NCBI RefSeq assembly: GCF_014645815.1
Contig: NZ_BMML01000002.1
Coordinates: forward strand, 1 to 64,000
Reading direction: 5' to 3'
DNA: 64,000 nt
DNA from: Streptomyces fuscichromogenes
Lineage (GTDB): Bacteria > Actinomycetota > Actinomycetes > Streptomycetales > Streptomycetaceae
Part shown: in pieces, positions 16,810 to 25,867 of the stretch
Layout: each line of letters opens with the position of its first letter
How positions within the stretch are numbered: the first letter of the stretch is position 1
The notes under the pieces: model-generated
Databases searched by the model: none
What the model was told of the DNA's origin: nothing
What the model saw: only the letters and a program-made list of their open reading frames with translations
Program-made: the position numbers and the translations under genes

Positions 16810-18210
16810 ATGAGCCGTATCGAAGCGCCTCGGGACGAGACAACCAGCAACCTCACCGACCGGCTCCTCGCGGGTCTGCCGGCCGACGCGGTCCTCGTCG
16901 ACCCCGATGTGACCGCCTCCTACGCCAACGACATGGCGAGCTTCTGCCCGGCCGGCACCCCGGCCGTCGTGGTGCTGCCCCGCACCGTGGAACAGGTGCA
17001 GCACGTCATGCGGACCGCCACCGAACTGCGCGTCCCGGTCGTCCCGCAGGGGGCCCGCACCGGCCTGTCCGGCGGCGCCAACGCCACCGACGGCTGCATC
17101 GTGCTGTCCCTGACGAAGATGGACCGCGTCCTGGAGATCTCACCGGTGGACCGCATCGCGGTCGTCGAGCCCGGCGTCGTCAACGCCACCCTCTCCCGCG
17201 CGGTCGAGGAGCACGGCCTCTCCTACCCGCCGGACCCCTCCAGCTGGGAGATGTGCACGATCGGCGGCAACATCGGGACGGCCTCGGGCGGACTGTGCTG
17301 CGTGAAGTACGGGGTCACGGCCGAGTATGTGCTCGGTCTGGACGTCGTCCTCGCGGACGGGCGGCTGATGTCCACCGGCCGCCGTACGGCGAAGGGCGTC
17401 GCGGGGTACGACCTCACCCGCCTCTTCGTCGGCTCCGAGGGCTCACTCGGCATCGTCGTCCGGGCCGTGCTGGCGCTGAAGCCCAGGCCGCCGCAACAGC
17501 TGGTGCTGGCCGCCGAGTTCGGCTCCGCGGCCGCCGCCTGCGAGGCGGTGTGCCGGATCATGGCGGGCGGCCATGTGCCGTCCCTGCTCGAACTGATGGA
17601 CCGTACGACCGTGAAGGCGGTCAACGAACTCACCCGGATGGGCCTGCCGGAGTCCACCGAGGCCCTGCTCCTCGCCGCCTTCGACACCCCGGACCCGGCC
17701 GCCGACCTCGCCGCCGTCGGCGAGCTCTGCGAGGCCGCGGGCGCCACCCAGGTGGTCCCCGCCGACGACGCCGCCGAGTCCGAACTCCTGCTCCAGGCCC
17801 GCCGGTCCTCGCTCGTCGCCCTGGAGGCCGTCAAGGGCACGACGATGATCGACGACGTGTGCGTGCCCCGCTCCCGGCTCGGCGACCTGATCGAGGGCGT
17901 CGAGCGCATCGCGGCGAAGCACGGGCTGACCATCGGCGTCGTCGCCCACGCGGGCGACGGCAACACCCACCCCACCGTCTGCTTCGACGCCCAGGACCCC
18001 GACGAGTGCCGGCGCGCCCGCGAGTCCTTCGACGAGATCATGGGCCTCGGCCTGGAACTCGGCGGCACCATCACCGGCGAACACGGCGTCGGTGTGCTGA
18101 AGAAGGAGTGGCTGGCCCGGGAGATCGGGCCGGTGGGCGTGGAGATGCAGCGGGCCGTGAAGGACGTCTTCGACCCGCTGGGCATCCTCAATCCGGGCAA
18201 GCTGTTCTGA
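16810..18210 (+). CDS. FAD-linked oxidase, GlcD/lactate dehydrogenase type
   Basis: Flavoprotein oxidase/dehydrogenase of 466 residues for a 2-hydroxy acid such as glycolate or D-lactate. The FAD-binding type 4 (PCMH) domain spans about residues 35-215, with PQGARTGLSGGA and the GNIGTASGGLCCVKYG loop. The C-terminal FAD-linked oxidase domain shows HAGDGNTHP and ends in the family signature GEHGVGVLKKEW...LNPGKLF. ATG 16810 has no Shine-Dalgarno. No GlcE/GlcF partners are nearby, so this is the single-subunit type. The substrate is not determinable from sequence. Confidence 0.9.
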   Translation: MSRIEAPRDETTSNLTDRLLAGLPADAVLVDPDVTASYANDMASFCPAGTPAVVVLPRTVEQVQHVMRTATELRVPVVPQGARTGLSGGANATDGCIVLSLTKMDRVLEISPVDRIAVVEPGVVNATLSRAVEEHGLSYPPDPSSWEMCTIGGNIGTASGGLCCVKYGVTAEYVLGLDVVLADGRLMSTGRRTAKGVAGYDLTRLFVGSEGSLGIVVRAVLALKPRPPQQLVLAAEFGSAAAACEAVCRIMAGGHVPSLLELMDRTTVKAVNELTRMGLPESTEALLLAAFDTPDPAADLAAVGELCEAAGATQVVPADDAAESELLLQARRSSLVALEAVKGTTMIDDVCVPRSRLGDLIEGVERIAAKHGLTIGVVAHAGDGNTHPTVCFDAQDPDECRRARESFDEIMGLGLELGGTITGEHGVGVLKKEWLAREIGPVGVEMQRAVKDVFDPLGILNPGKLF

Positions 18211-18222
18211 TCGCATCCGTTC

Positions 18223-18243
18223 CGGTCCCGTGCGACGGGGCCG
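18223..18243. terminator. Hairpin between the FAD oxidase and ssgG
   Basis: CGGTCCCGT, loop GCG, ACGGGGCCG (one G-T pair): a 9-bp stem in the 33-bp gap between convergent genes, ending at the ssgG stop codon. Confidence 0.6.
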
Positions 18244-18657
18244 TCACCGGGCGAGCAGCTGGTCGAGCGCCTCGTCGATCCCCAGCTGCCCGCCCTCGCT
18301 CCCCGGGGGCACCACCCGCAGCGTCCGCTCCAGCCAGGCGGACACCTGGGGGACCGGTGCTTCGAGCAGGGCGTCACCGTCGGGTGAACTCAACGCCATC
18401 AGCACGACGCTGCGGCCCTCCGACTTCGTCGGCCACACCCGCACGTCCCCGTGCCCGCACGGCCGGAACACCCCCTCCACCAGCAGGTCGCGGGCGAAGG
18501 TCCAGTGCACCGGGCACTCGGAGTTGATGTGGAAGCCGACGTGCACGGCGTACGGGTCGTCGGAGCGGTAGGTCAGCCGGGCCGGGACCGGGATGCTCCG
18601 CTCGGGGGACAGGATGAGCCGCAGCTCCAGTTCGCGCTCCACCACGGTGTGATGCAT
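18244..18657 (-). CDS. ssgG: SsgA-like sporulation protein SsgG
   Basis: SALP-family protein of 137 residues, unique to sporulating actinomycetes. Family residues are visible in LRLILSPERSIPVPARLTYR, DPYAVHVGFHIN and WTFARDLLVEGVFRPCGHGDV. SALPs guide septum-site choice and peptidoglycan events during sporulation. SsgG (SCO2924 in S. coelicolor) is reported to affect septum placement, with missing septa in mutants. The assignment to SsgG rather than another SALP rests on gene position and recollection of the sequence. ATG 18657 with GAGAGGAA upstream. Confidence 0.85.
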   Translation of the reverse strand: MHHTVVERELELRLILSPERSIPVPARLTYRSDDPYAVHVGFHINSECPVHWTFARDLLVEGVFRPCGHGDVRVWPTKSEGRSVVLMALSSPDGDALLEAPVPQVSAWLERTLRVVPPGSEGGQLGIDEALDQLLAR

Positions 18658-18868
18658 GGCGTTCGGTTCCTCTCTCGGACAGTCGTACGGGCGCCTGCGA
18701 CCGGGCCCGTACGAGTGGAGAGCGGCTGGGGCCGTGAGCATTACGCGGGTTCCGGAAGATTTTTTTCCGATGTGGTGAAGGGGGCGCACAGGGCTGCCCG
18801 GAAAGGGGCGGGTCCCGCGGGACTGGCGGTGACGGGCACCCAGGTCTGATAGATGTGGAGACTCCCAC

Positions 18869-18928
18869 ATGACCCCCGAGCAGATACGGGATGACGGACA
18901 TGACCGCCCCAACCCCGGCACCCGGTGA
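18869..18928 (+). other. Possible short upstream ORF of the RDD gene
   Basis: ATG 18869 is preceded by GGAG (18857-18860) and opens 19 codons, ending at a TGA inside the RDD reading frame. The RDD ATG itself lacks a good ribosome site, so translation coupling through this short ORF is possible. No homology is claimed. Confidence 0.3.
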
Positions 18929-20195
18929 CGAACGGCCCCGCGAGGGCTACTACCCGGACCCGTCCATCCCCGGCTACGTCCGTTACTGGAACGGCGCCGC
19001 GTGGGTGCCGGGCACCAGCCGACCGGCCCCGTCCGACGGCGAACCCCTTCTCGCGCCGCCCGGCTCCCACCACCCCGCGGCTCCCCCGGCCCCCGCGGCC
19101 CAGGTGCCTTCGGCGGTCGAGGAGACCGGCCCGCACTTCTTCGACGAGGACCCGCAGCCGGGCGGTGCGGGCGGCTGGGGAACCGACTCGCCGGCCCGGC
19201 CGGACGGCAGGTCCTCCCGGACCGACGGCACGGCCACGATCCCGCCGGCGGACCAGGGGGACGTCGACTCCGGCGGCACGTTCATCTTCCGCAGGCCGAC
19301 GGTGGGCCCGGCGGCCGGCCCGCCGCCCATGGACGACGGCACGCTGACCTTCCGGCCGATCCGGGACGACGACACACCGGAGTCCGCCTCCGGCGCCGGT
19401 ACCGGCCGTCCCGGCTTCGGTGCCGGAAAGGCGGCCGCCGCCCGTGCCGCCGCCCAGACGCCGTCGGCCCAGGGCCCGTACGCCCAGGCGCAGTCCGGAC
19501 CGGCCCCGGCGGCCGGCGCGGCTCCGCAGGCCGTCGCCCCCGCCGTCCCCGCACAGCAGTCCGCCGGGCCCCGGTCCCCGATGGCCCCCGGTGTCGGCGG
19601 CGGGCAGTCCTCCTGGGCACAGCAGGTGCACCAGCTCGCCGGTGACGCGCCGGCCGCCCCCTGGAAGCCGCCGGTGGACGACCCCTTCCAGGCGGCCGCC
19701 CGGCGGCAGGCGGCGGCCCGGCCCGCCGGGCTCGGCAAGCGGTTCGCGGCCCGCCTCGTCGACAGCCTGGTCGTCGGCGGGCTGACCGCGGTGGCCGCCG
19801 TGCCGTTCGGCACCAAGGCCGCCGACCACGTGCAGGACAAGATCGACGCGGCCAGGCTGTCCGGCCGTACCGAGACCGTCTGGCTGCTCGACGGCACCAC
19901 CGGCGTCTGCCTCGGCATCGTGCTCGGCGTCCTGCTCGTCGTCGGCGTCCTCTACGAGGTGCTGCCCACCGCCAGGTGGGGCCGCACGCTCGGCAAGAAG
20001 CTGTTCGGCCTGGAGGTACGGGACATCGAGGGCCACGAGCCGCCCGCCTTCGGCGCCGCCCTGCGCCGCTGGCTGGTGTACACCGTGCCCGGACTGCTCG
20101 GCATCGGGATCATCGGCGTCGCCTGGTGCCTGTTCGACCGGCCCTGGCACCAGTGCTGGCACGACAAGGCGGCGCACACCTTCGTCGCCGGCTGA
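18891..20195 (+). CDS. DUF2510 and RDD-domain membrane protein
   Basis: Protein of 434 residues. The N-terminal DUF2510 motif (GYYPDPSIPGYVRYWNGAAWV, about residues 19-39) is followed by a long disordered Pro/Ala/Gly region (about 45-280) and a C-terminal RDD domain with three predicted helices: LGKRFAARLVDSLVVGG, a GIVLGVLLVVGVLYEV helix, then GRTLGKKLFGLEVRD and the terminal DKAAHTFV. The RDD function is not settled; some bacterial RDD proteins are ion antiporters. ATG 18891 (or 18900) has no strong ribosome site. A second RDD gene follows, so these may be a functional pair. Confidence 0.85.
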   Translation: MTDMTAPTPAPGDERPREGYYPDPSIPGYVRYWNGAAWVPGTSRPAPSDGEPLLAPPGSHHPAAPPAPAAQVPSAVEETGPHFFDEDPQPGGAGGWGTDSPARPDGRSSRTDGTATIPPADQGDVDSGGTFIFRRPTVGPAAGPPPMDDGTLTFRPIRDDDTPESASGAGTGRPGFGAGKAAAARAAAQTPSAQGPYAQAQSGPAPAAGAAPQAVAPAVPAQQSAGPRSPMAPGVGGGQSSWAQQVHQLAGDAPAAPWKPPVDDPFQAAARRQAAARPAGLGKRFAARLVDSLVVGGLTAVAAVPFGTKAADHVQDKIDAARLSGRTETVWLLDGTTGVCLGIVLGVLLVVGVLYEVLPTARWGRTLGKKLFGLEVRDIEGHEPPAFGAALRRWLVYTVPGLLGIGIIGVAWCLFDRPWHQCWHDKAAHTFVAG

Positions 20196-20247
20196 GCGCT
20201 TCGCCGGTGGCGCCGCGATGTGCCGTCGTTCGTCCGCGGCGCCGTCG

Positions 20248-20295
20248 CGGCTGCTCGCGCAGTTCCTCCCCCGGCCCTTCGGGGCGCCGGGGGTA
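20248..20295 (+). repeat. Dispersed GCGCAGTTCC element, diverged copy
   Basis: GCTCGCGCAGTTCCTCCCCC followed by a GCCCTTCGGGGCGCCGG hairpin, in the 180-bp gap between the two RDD genes. Confidence 0.6.
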
Positions 20296-20375
20296 CCCGG
20301 CCCGTGCGGAGCCGCCGTACTCCGAACGGCCGCTCGCCGGATGCGGGCCCGGCCCCTTCGCGGTCCACTCGGGCC

Positions 20376-21092
20376 ATGAGCACCGAACCGCCCCCGCCCC
20401 CCGGCTCCGGAGAGCCGCCGGAGGACGATCCGTTCCGGAAGCAGCCCCCGCCGGGCCAGAGCGAGGGCCAGGGGCCGGGTTCGCCGTACGACACCCCGTA
20501 CGGCGGCTCGCAGCCCCCGCCGCCCTCCTACGGCGGCGGCCCCTACGGAGCCGGCGGCGACCCCGATGGGGGCGGCGGCCCGCACGGCGGCGGCCCCTAC
20601 GACGGTGGAGCCGGCGGCTATCCCGCCGATCCCCTCGCCGGGATGCCGCCGCTCGCCGACAGCGGAAAGCGCACCCTGGCGCGGATCATCGACATGATCC
20701 TGGTGGGCATCGTGGTCGCCCTGCTCACCTGGGCGTTCGGGGTGAGCGAGTACCAGATGGACGGCGACCGGATCACGGCCGGCCGGTCCTTCGTCCAGTC
20801 GCTCGTCGCCGCCGTCCTCTTCGTCGCCTACGACACCCTGCTGATCGCCAAGTCCGGACAGACCCTCGGCATGAAGTGGCTCGGCATGCGGGTCGCCAAC
20901 CTGTCCGACGGCGCCACGCCCTCCGCCCAGACCTCGCTGCTGCGCGCGCTGGTGCTGTGGGTGCCGTTCGCCTTCTGCTGCGCCTGCATCTGGACGGTGA
21001 TCTGCGGCGGCTGGAGCTACTTCGACAAGCCGTACAAACAGGGCCTGCACGACAAGGCCGCGAAGACCGTGGTGGTCAGTACGAAGGCGTAG
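20376..21092 (+). CDS. RDD-domain membrane protein
   Basis: Protein of 238 residues from ATG 20376. The N-terminal 90 residues are Pro/Gly/Tyr-rich and probably disordered (repeats such as PYGGSQPPPPSYGGGPYG). The RDD domain begins SGKRTLARIIDMILVG and continues with helices around TWAFGVSEYQ and AVLFVAYDTLLIAKSGQTLG, then the MKWLGMRVANLSDG signature and the ending KPYKQGLHDKAAKTVVV. It is the same family as the preceding gene, but without DUF2510. The function is unknown. Confidence 0.85.
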   Translation: MSTEPPPPPGSGEPPEDDPFRKQPPPGQSEGQGPGSPYDTPYGGSQPPPPSYGGGPYGAGGDPDGGGGPHGGGPYDGGAGGYPADPLAGMPPLADSGKRTLARIIDMILVGIVVALLTWAFGVSEYQMDGDRITAGRSFVQSLVAAVLFVAYDTLLIAKSGQTLGMKWLGMRVANLSDGATPSAQTSLLRALVLWVPFAFCCACIWTVICGGWSYFDKPYKQGLHDKAAKTVVVSTKA

Positions 21093-21207
21093 CCCGCAGC
21101 CCCGCAGCCCCGCCTCCTCGTGACAGGGGCCGGCACCGAGGGGGCGCACAAGCAGTCGGCGGGTCCGTCAGTCTCACGGACCCGCCGACTTCGGCTGTGC
21201 GGGTGCG

Positions 21208-21516
21208 TCAGGGCGCGGTGGGCTCCCGGACGGGCTCGGCCGCGGCGGCGGCCACGGGCTCCCGGCGCACGGGCTCCCGGTGCACGGGGACCCGCAGCTC
21301 GGGCAGGGGGGTCGGGACGGGAACGGACTGGGCGGCCGCACGCGTCCGGGGGAGCGGAACCGTCATGGCCACCAGCAGTCCCAGACCGAGCGCGGCGAGC
21401 GCGATGACCGCGATCCCGATGCCCGAACTCGTCTGTGACAGCAGCAGCATGGCGAGCGTCGAGCAGATCACGGTGCAGGAACCGTAGACGAGCTGTGCCG
21501 GGGTCGGACGAGGCAT
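21208..21516 (-). CDS. Small membrane protein of unknown function
   Basis: Protein of 102 residues. Two hydrophobic helices (about residues 9-30 and 32-53) are followed by a Pro/Arg/Glu-rich cytoplasmic tail. ATG 21516 follows GAGGA at 10 nt; the longer frame to 21840 is not supported. I do not recognise the family. It stands alone between the RDD and M6 protease genes. Confidence 0.7.
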   Translation of the reverse strand: MPRPTPAQLVYGSCTVICSTLAMLLLSQTSSGIGIAVIALAALGLGLLVAMTVPLPRTRAAAQSVPVPTPLPELRVPVHREPVRREPVAAAAAEPVREPTAP

Positions 21517-21939
21517 GGCAATCGTGTCCTCGGAAGATGGGGGGTGAGACGGGGAACCGGCCTTGGTTTCCACCGGTTTCCGGGCGTTCCACCGTTCGAC
21601 TCTATTCGCGTGCATGCCCGAGAGGAACGACCGGTAAGCGTGACCTAACCCACGGTACCGGTGCACAGGGGGCGCACGGTCGCATGGCATACGGCAACCG
21701 GAGGCATATGCGCGCCGGTCGGGCGGGGCGGATCGGGGGTACCGGCGCGTCCCGGTGTCCGTAAAGCGAACTCCCGCTCCGCATAGTGCAGTTGAACTGT
21801 CCGAGTCAAGGTCTGTCTTTTTCCGTAAACCAGTAGTCAAATATCGTCACTTGAATCGACGCGTTGAACGTGCGCGCACGGACCCCCAACCATCACCCGG
21901 TCCCCCTTGCCGTGCGCGCGGCGCGGGGGAGGAACTCAA
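21517..21939. other. Noncoding gap upstream of the M6 protease
   Basis: No gene that I can support; the ATG ORF at 21684 (26 codons) has no ribosome site. An unusually AT-rich stretch at about 21795-21862 (GTCTTTTTCCGTAAACC, CAAATATCGTCACTTG) is the likely promoter and regulatory region of the protease. The ribosome site GGGGGAGGAA (21926-21935) precedes its GTG. Confidence 0.5.
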
Positions 21940-24291
21940 GTGACCAGCAGACCCTGGACGTTCAGAGCACTCGCCGTCGGCGTGACGCTCGCGACCGCCT
22001 CCGTCGGCTTCGCCACCTTCGCGGTCGCGGAGGCCGCGGTTCCGGCGGCGACCACCAGCACCGTCGACCGGCACGACCCGTCGACGAAGCAGGAGGAACA
22101 CGACCTCGACGGCCCTCTGAGCAAGACCCAGGAGGCCCAGCGCCAGGAAGCCCTCGACCAGGTCATATCCGGCAAGGCCCAGGTCAAGGACCGCGACGGA
22201 TCGAAGGTCGTCCAGCTCAAGGGCAAGAAGGGCGACAGCAAGTACGTCGAACTCGGCCGCGAGAAGACGGACAAGATCTTCACGATCCTGGTGGAGTTCG
22301 GCGACCAGACGGACCCCCGGTACAACGGCACGGCGGGCCCGCTGCACAACCAGATAGCCCAGCCCGACCGCACCAAGGACAACTCCACGGCGTGGCAGGC
22401 GGACTACAACCAGGCCCACTTCCAGGACCTCTACTTCGGCACCGGCAAGAACACCGAGTCGCTGAAGAAGTACTACGAGAAGCAGTCCTCGGGCCGCTAC
22501 TCGGTCGACGGTGAGGTCACCGACTGGGTCAAGGTCCCCTACAACGAGGCCCGTTACGGCAACAACGCCTGCGGCTCGACCACCTGCTCCAGCGTCTGGA
22601 ACCTGGTGCGCGATGGCCTGAACGCCTGGGTCGCCGACCAGAAGGCGGCCGGCGAGTCCGACGCCGCGATCAAGGCCGACCTCGCCCAGTACGACCAGTG
22701 GGACCGCTACGACTACGACGGCGACGGCAACTTCAACGAGCCCGACGGCTACGTCGACCACTTCCAGATCGTGCACGCCGGCGAGGACGAGTCCGCGGGC
22801 GGCGGCGCGCAGGGCACCGACGCGATCTGGGCGCACCGCTGGTACGCCTTCGGCACCGACGCCGGCTCCACCGGCCCCGCCGACAACAAGCTCGGCGGCA
22901 CCCAGGTCGGCGACACCGGCATCTGGGTCGGCGACTACACCATGCAGCCGGAGAACGGCGGACTCGGCGTCTACGCCCACGAGTACGGCCACGACCTCGG
23001 TCTGCCGGACGAGTACGACACCAACGGCGGCGAGAACTCCACCGGTTTCTGGACCCTGATGTCCTCCGGCTCCTGGCTGGGCACCGGCAAGGAGGCCATC
23101 GGCGACCTGCCGGGCGACATGAACGCCTGGGACAAGCTCCAGCTGGGCTGGCTGAACTACGGCGTGGCCAAGGCCGGCACCAAGTCCAGCCACAAGCTGG
23201 GCGTCGCCGAGTACAACACCAAGGACAAGCAGGCCCTGGTGGTCACGCTGCCCGACAAGGCGGTCACCACCACCGTGGTCACCCCGGCCCAGGGGTCGAC
23301 CCAGTGGTGGAGCGGCAGCGGCGACAACCTCAAGAACACGCTGACCCGTGACGTCGACCTCACCGGCAGGTCGTCCGCGACCCTCTCGCTCGACGGCTGG
23401 TACGACATCGAGGCGAACTACGACTACCTCTACGCCGAGGTGTCCACCGACGGCGGTGCCAACTGGACCGCCCTGGACGGCACGGTGAACGGTGCGGCCA
23501 TCCCGCGCGACGGCAGCGACAAGCCGGCGCTCACCGGTTCGGTCGACGCGTACACCAAGCTGTCGTACCCGCTGGACGCCTACGCGGGCCAGAAGATCCA
23601 GCTGCGCTTCCGCTACCAGACCGACGGCGGGGTCGCCCTGAAGGGCTTCGCGGCCGACGAGATCACCCTGACCGCGGACGGCTCTACGGTCTTCTCCGAC
23701 AACGCGGAGTCGGCGGACGCGGCTTGGACCGCCTCCGGCTTCTCCCGCATCGGCGCGTCCTTCACCAAGGACTACGCGCAGTACTACATCGCGGAGAACC
23801 GCCAGTACGTGTCGTACGACAAGACCCTCAAGGTCGGCCCGTACAACTTCGGCTTCTCGACGACCCGTCCGGACTGGGTGGAGCACTACCCGTACCAGAA
23901 CGGCCTGTTGATCTGGAAGTGGGACACCTCCGAGGCGGACGACAACACCAGCGTCCACCCCGGTACCGGCCTCATCCTCCCGGTCGACTCGCACCCGACG
24001 CCGCTGAAGTGGTCCGACGGCACGCTGATGCGCAACCGCATCCAGGCCTACGACTCGCCGTTCAGCCTCTACGCGAGCGACGGCATCACGCTCCACAAGG
24101 CGGACGTGGCGACGAAGATCAGGCAGTCCTCCGGGGTGTCGGTCTTCAACGACCACAAGAGCGACTACTACGACGCCTCGAACCCGGCGGGCGGTGTCAA
24201 GATCACTGACACCAACACGAAGATCAACATCGTCACGGAGGCCCGGGACGGCTCGACGATCTCCCTCCAGGTCGGCCCCGCGGTGAAGTAG
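21940..24291 (+). CDS. Secreted M6 metalloprotease (immune inhibitor A type)
   Basis: Exported zinc protease of 783 residues. The signal peptide spans about residues 1-34 (RPWTFRALAVGVTLATASVG then FATFAVAEA), followed by a charged pro-region, then the M6 catalytic domain with HEYGHDLGLPDEYD: His347, Glu348, His351 and a downstream Asp. The C-terminal half holds the beta-rich domains typical of InhA (SLDGWYDIEANYDYLYAEVS). Extracellular protein degradation is the expected role. Start GTG 21940 with a strong GGAGG. A large hairpin follows at 24312. Confidence 0.93.
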   Translation: MTSRPWTFRALAVGVTLATASVGFATFAVAEAAVPAATTSTVDRHDPSTKQEEHDLDGPLSKTQEAQRQEALDQVISGKAQVKDRDGSKVVQLKGKKGDSKYVELGREKTDKIFTILVEFGDQTDPRYNGTAGPLHNQIAQPDRTKDNSTAWQADYNQAHFQDLYFGTGKNTESLKKYYEKQSSGRYSVDGEVTDWVKVPYNEARYGNNACGSTTCSSVWNLVRDGLNAWVADQKAAGESDAAIKADLAQYDQWDRYDYDGDGNFNEPDGYVDHFQIVHAGEDESAGGGAQGTDAIWAHRWYAFGTDAGSTGPADNKLGGTQVGDTGIWVGDYTMQPENGGLGVYAHEYGHDLGLPDEYDTNGGENSTGFWTLMSSGSWLGTGKEAIGDLPGDMNAWDKLQLGWLNYGVAKAGTKSSHKLGVAEYNTKDKQALVVTLPDKAVTTTVVTPAQGSTQWWSGSGDNLKNTLTRDVDLTGRSSATLSLDGWYDIEANYDYLYAEVSTDGGANWTALDGTVNGAAIPRDGSDKPALTGSVDAYTKLSYPLDAYAGQKIQLRFRYQTDGGVALKGFAADEITLTADGSTVFSDNAESADAAWTASGFSRIGASFTKDYAQYYIAENRQYVSYDKTLKVGPYNFGFSTTRPDWVEHYPYQNGLLIWKWDTSEADDNTSVHPGTGLILPVDSHPTPLKWSDGTLMRNRIQAYDSPFSLYASDGITLHKADVATKIRQSSGVSVFNDHKSDYYDASNPAGGVKITDTNTKINIVTEARDGSTISLQVGPAVK

Positions 24292-24311
24292 TCGGTATAT
24301 CTGCAGGTCAG

Positions 24312-24356
24312 ACACGTATCGGCGGTGACCCCTTGGCGGGTCGCCGCCGATCGTGT
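24312..24356 (+). terminator. Terminator of the M6 protease gene
   Basis: Arms ACACG-T-ATCGGCGGTGACCC and GGGTCGCCGCCGAT-CGTGT with one G-U pair, one bulge and a 6-nt loop, followed by TTTAG. This is a long, strong stem. Confidence 0.8.
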
Positions 24357-24412
24357 TTAGGTGCGTCCTGTGGATTTCTTATTGACACCGACGCACACGG
24401 GGGCGTGATCGC

Positions 24413-24742
24413 ATGGCCGCAGGAGGTTTCTGCAAGCTGCCGAACGGCAGGGTGGTGGTGGCGCTGAACCTGCCCAGTCCCGCCACCGGGGACGGCTCGT
24501 CCGCCGTCCGGGTACTGGTCCACGCCCACAACCGCGCCCGCGCCCTGACGAGGCTCCGCAACCTGGGCATGCGAGCGGTCTACCTGCGGGGCAACGCCGC
24601 CCCCCCGACCCCGGACGAGATCACCGCCGTCCTCCACCACCCGGACGGCCTCATATGGCGAACGGCCCCTGACAACGGTGTCACCCCCCTGGAACTCTGG
24701 AGACCGATCAGATCCCTCCTCCCCAGACCGACAGCGGCCTAG
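24413..24742 (+). CDS. Small conserved hypothetical protein
   Basis: Protein of 109 residues, cytoplasmic, with no signal or membrane helix. It reads as one compact alpha/beta domain (NGRVVVALNLPSP, LTRLRNLGMRAVYLRGN, PTPDEITAVLHHPDGLIWRT). TTGACA at 24382-24387 may be its -35 box; no Shine-Dalgarno is visible before ATG 24413. I do not recognise a family. Codon bias supports real coding. The repeat array begins 15 bp after the stop. Confidence 0.7.
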   Translation: MAAGGFCKLPNGRVVVALNLPSPATGDGSSAVRVLVHAHNRARALTRLRNLGMRAVYLRGNAAPPTPDEITAVLHHPDGLIWRTAPDNGVTPLELWRPIRSLLPRPTAA

Positions 24743-24756
24743 CCGCCCGCGAAGCA

Positions 24757-25262
24757 CCCGCCCCAGAGGCACGGCGAACTGCGCGACCGGCCCCCACCGT
24801 CTCGCGGGTGCCCACGGTCCGGCACCGCCGGATTCCGCCGTCGTGGCTGATCGCGGTTGCGGCGGGACGGGGGAGGCGGTCGGTTTCAGGCGCCGCCCGG
24901 GTGGCCCGCCCCAGGGGCGCGGGGAACTGCGCGATCGGCCCCACCGGCCCGCGGGTGCCCACGGTCCGGTTTGGCACCGCCGGATTTCGCCGTCGTGGCT
25001 GATCGCCGTTGCGGCGGGACAGGGGAGCGGCGGCTTGTTGCGGGCGCCGCCCGGCTGGCCCGCCCCAGGGGCGCGGGGAACTGCGCGATCGGCCCCCACC
25101 GGCCCGCGGGTGCCCACGGTCCGGCACCGCCGGGATCCGCCGTCGTGGTTGATCGCGGTTGCGGCGGGACGGGGAGGCGGTCGGTTTCAGGCGCCCGCTC
25201 AGGCACCCGCCCCAGAGGCACGGCGAACTGCGCGACCGGCCCCCACCGGCCCGCGGGTGCCC
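24757..25262. repeat. Tandem array of about 148-bp noncoding units, 3.4 copies
   Basis: Units begin at 24757, 24905, 25059 and 25206 (spacing 148, 154 and 147); the last is partial. Each has CCCGCCCCAGRGGC, then GCGGGGAACTGCGCGA or a variant, CCCCACCGGCCCGCGGGTGC, CACGGTCCGGCACCGCCGGA, and GCCGTCGTGGCTGATCGCGG. The units are similar but not identical. Frames run open through the array on both strands, but these are GC-bias artefacts. It fills the gap between the small unknown gene and pncA. Confidence 0.9.
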
Positions 25263-25282
25263 GGCGGCGGTGGTTCCGGTAC

Positions 25283-25867
25283 TCAGACCACCGGCTTGCC
25301 TGTCAGTTCCACGCCTGCCTGGCGGAGCTCCTCCAGGGCCCGTACCGTCGTCGATTCCGCCACGCCTGCCGTGAGGTCCAGGAGGACCTGGGTCCGGAAG
25401 CCCTCCTTCGCGGCGTCCAGGGCGGTGGCCCGCACGCAGTGGTCGGTCGCGATGCCCACCACGTCCACCTCGTCGATCTTCCGGGCCCGCAGCCACTCCG
25501 CCAGCCTGACGCCGTTCTCGTCGACGCCCTCGAAGCCGCTGTACGCCGCGGAGTACGCCCCCTTGCTGAACACCGCGTCCACCGCCCCCGAGGCGACCGC
25601 CGGGGCGAAGTTCGGGTGGAAGCCCACCCCCTCCGTGCCGGCGACGCAGTGCGCCGGCCAGCTGCGCACGTAGTCGGGGTTGTCCGCGAAGTGGCCGCCC
25701 GGCGCGATGTGGTGGTCGCGGGTCGCCACCACATGGCGATAGCCGGCAGGAGCCTGCCCGATCAGCTCGGTGATCGCGGCGGCCACATCGGAGCCCCCCG
25801 CCACCGCGAGGCTGCCCCCCTCGCAGAAGTCGTTCTGCACATCGACGACGATCAAGGCGCGGCGCAT
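25283..25867 (-). CDS. pncA: Nicotinamidase
   Basis: Isochorismatase-fold amidase of 194 residues converting nicotinamide to nicotinate in NAD salvage. The catalytic triad is visible: Asp9 (IVVDVQNDF), Lys in VFSKGAYSAAYSGFEG, and Cys in IATDHCVRATALDA. The metal-site DHH lies in TRDHHIAPGGHFADNPDY. ATG 25867 has AGGA upstream. The gene lies 148 bp downstream of pncB on the same strand, so the two salvage steps are adjacent and may be co-regulated. Confidence 0.93.
   Translation of the reverse strand: MRRALIVVDVQNDFCEGGSLAVAGGSDVAAAITELIGQAPAGYRHVVATRDHHIAPGGHFADNPDYVRSWPAHCVAGTEGVGFHPNFAPAVASGAVDAVFSKGAYSAAYSGFEGVDENGVRLAEWLRARKIDEVDVVGIATDHCVRATALDAAKEGFRTQVLLDLTAGVAESTTVRALEELRQAGVELTGKPVV

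Noticed and set aside
14311..18210. A 1299-codon open frame spanning three genes
   Set aside because: Its first two thirds are a GC-bias shadow of the beta-propeller and TPR genes; only 16810-18210 (FAD oxidase) is real.
21684..21764. 26-codon ORF upstream of the M6 protease
   Set aside because: No ribosome site or leaderless promoter and no codon bias.
24757..25262. CRISPR array
   Set aside because: Units are about 148 bp, fully repetitive without unique spacers, and no cas genes are present.
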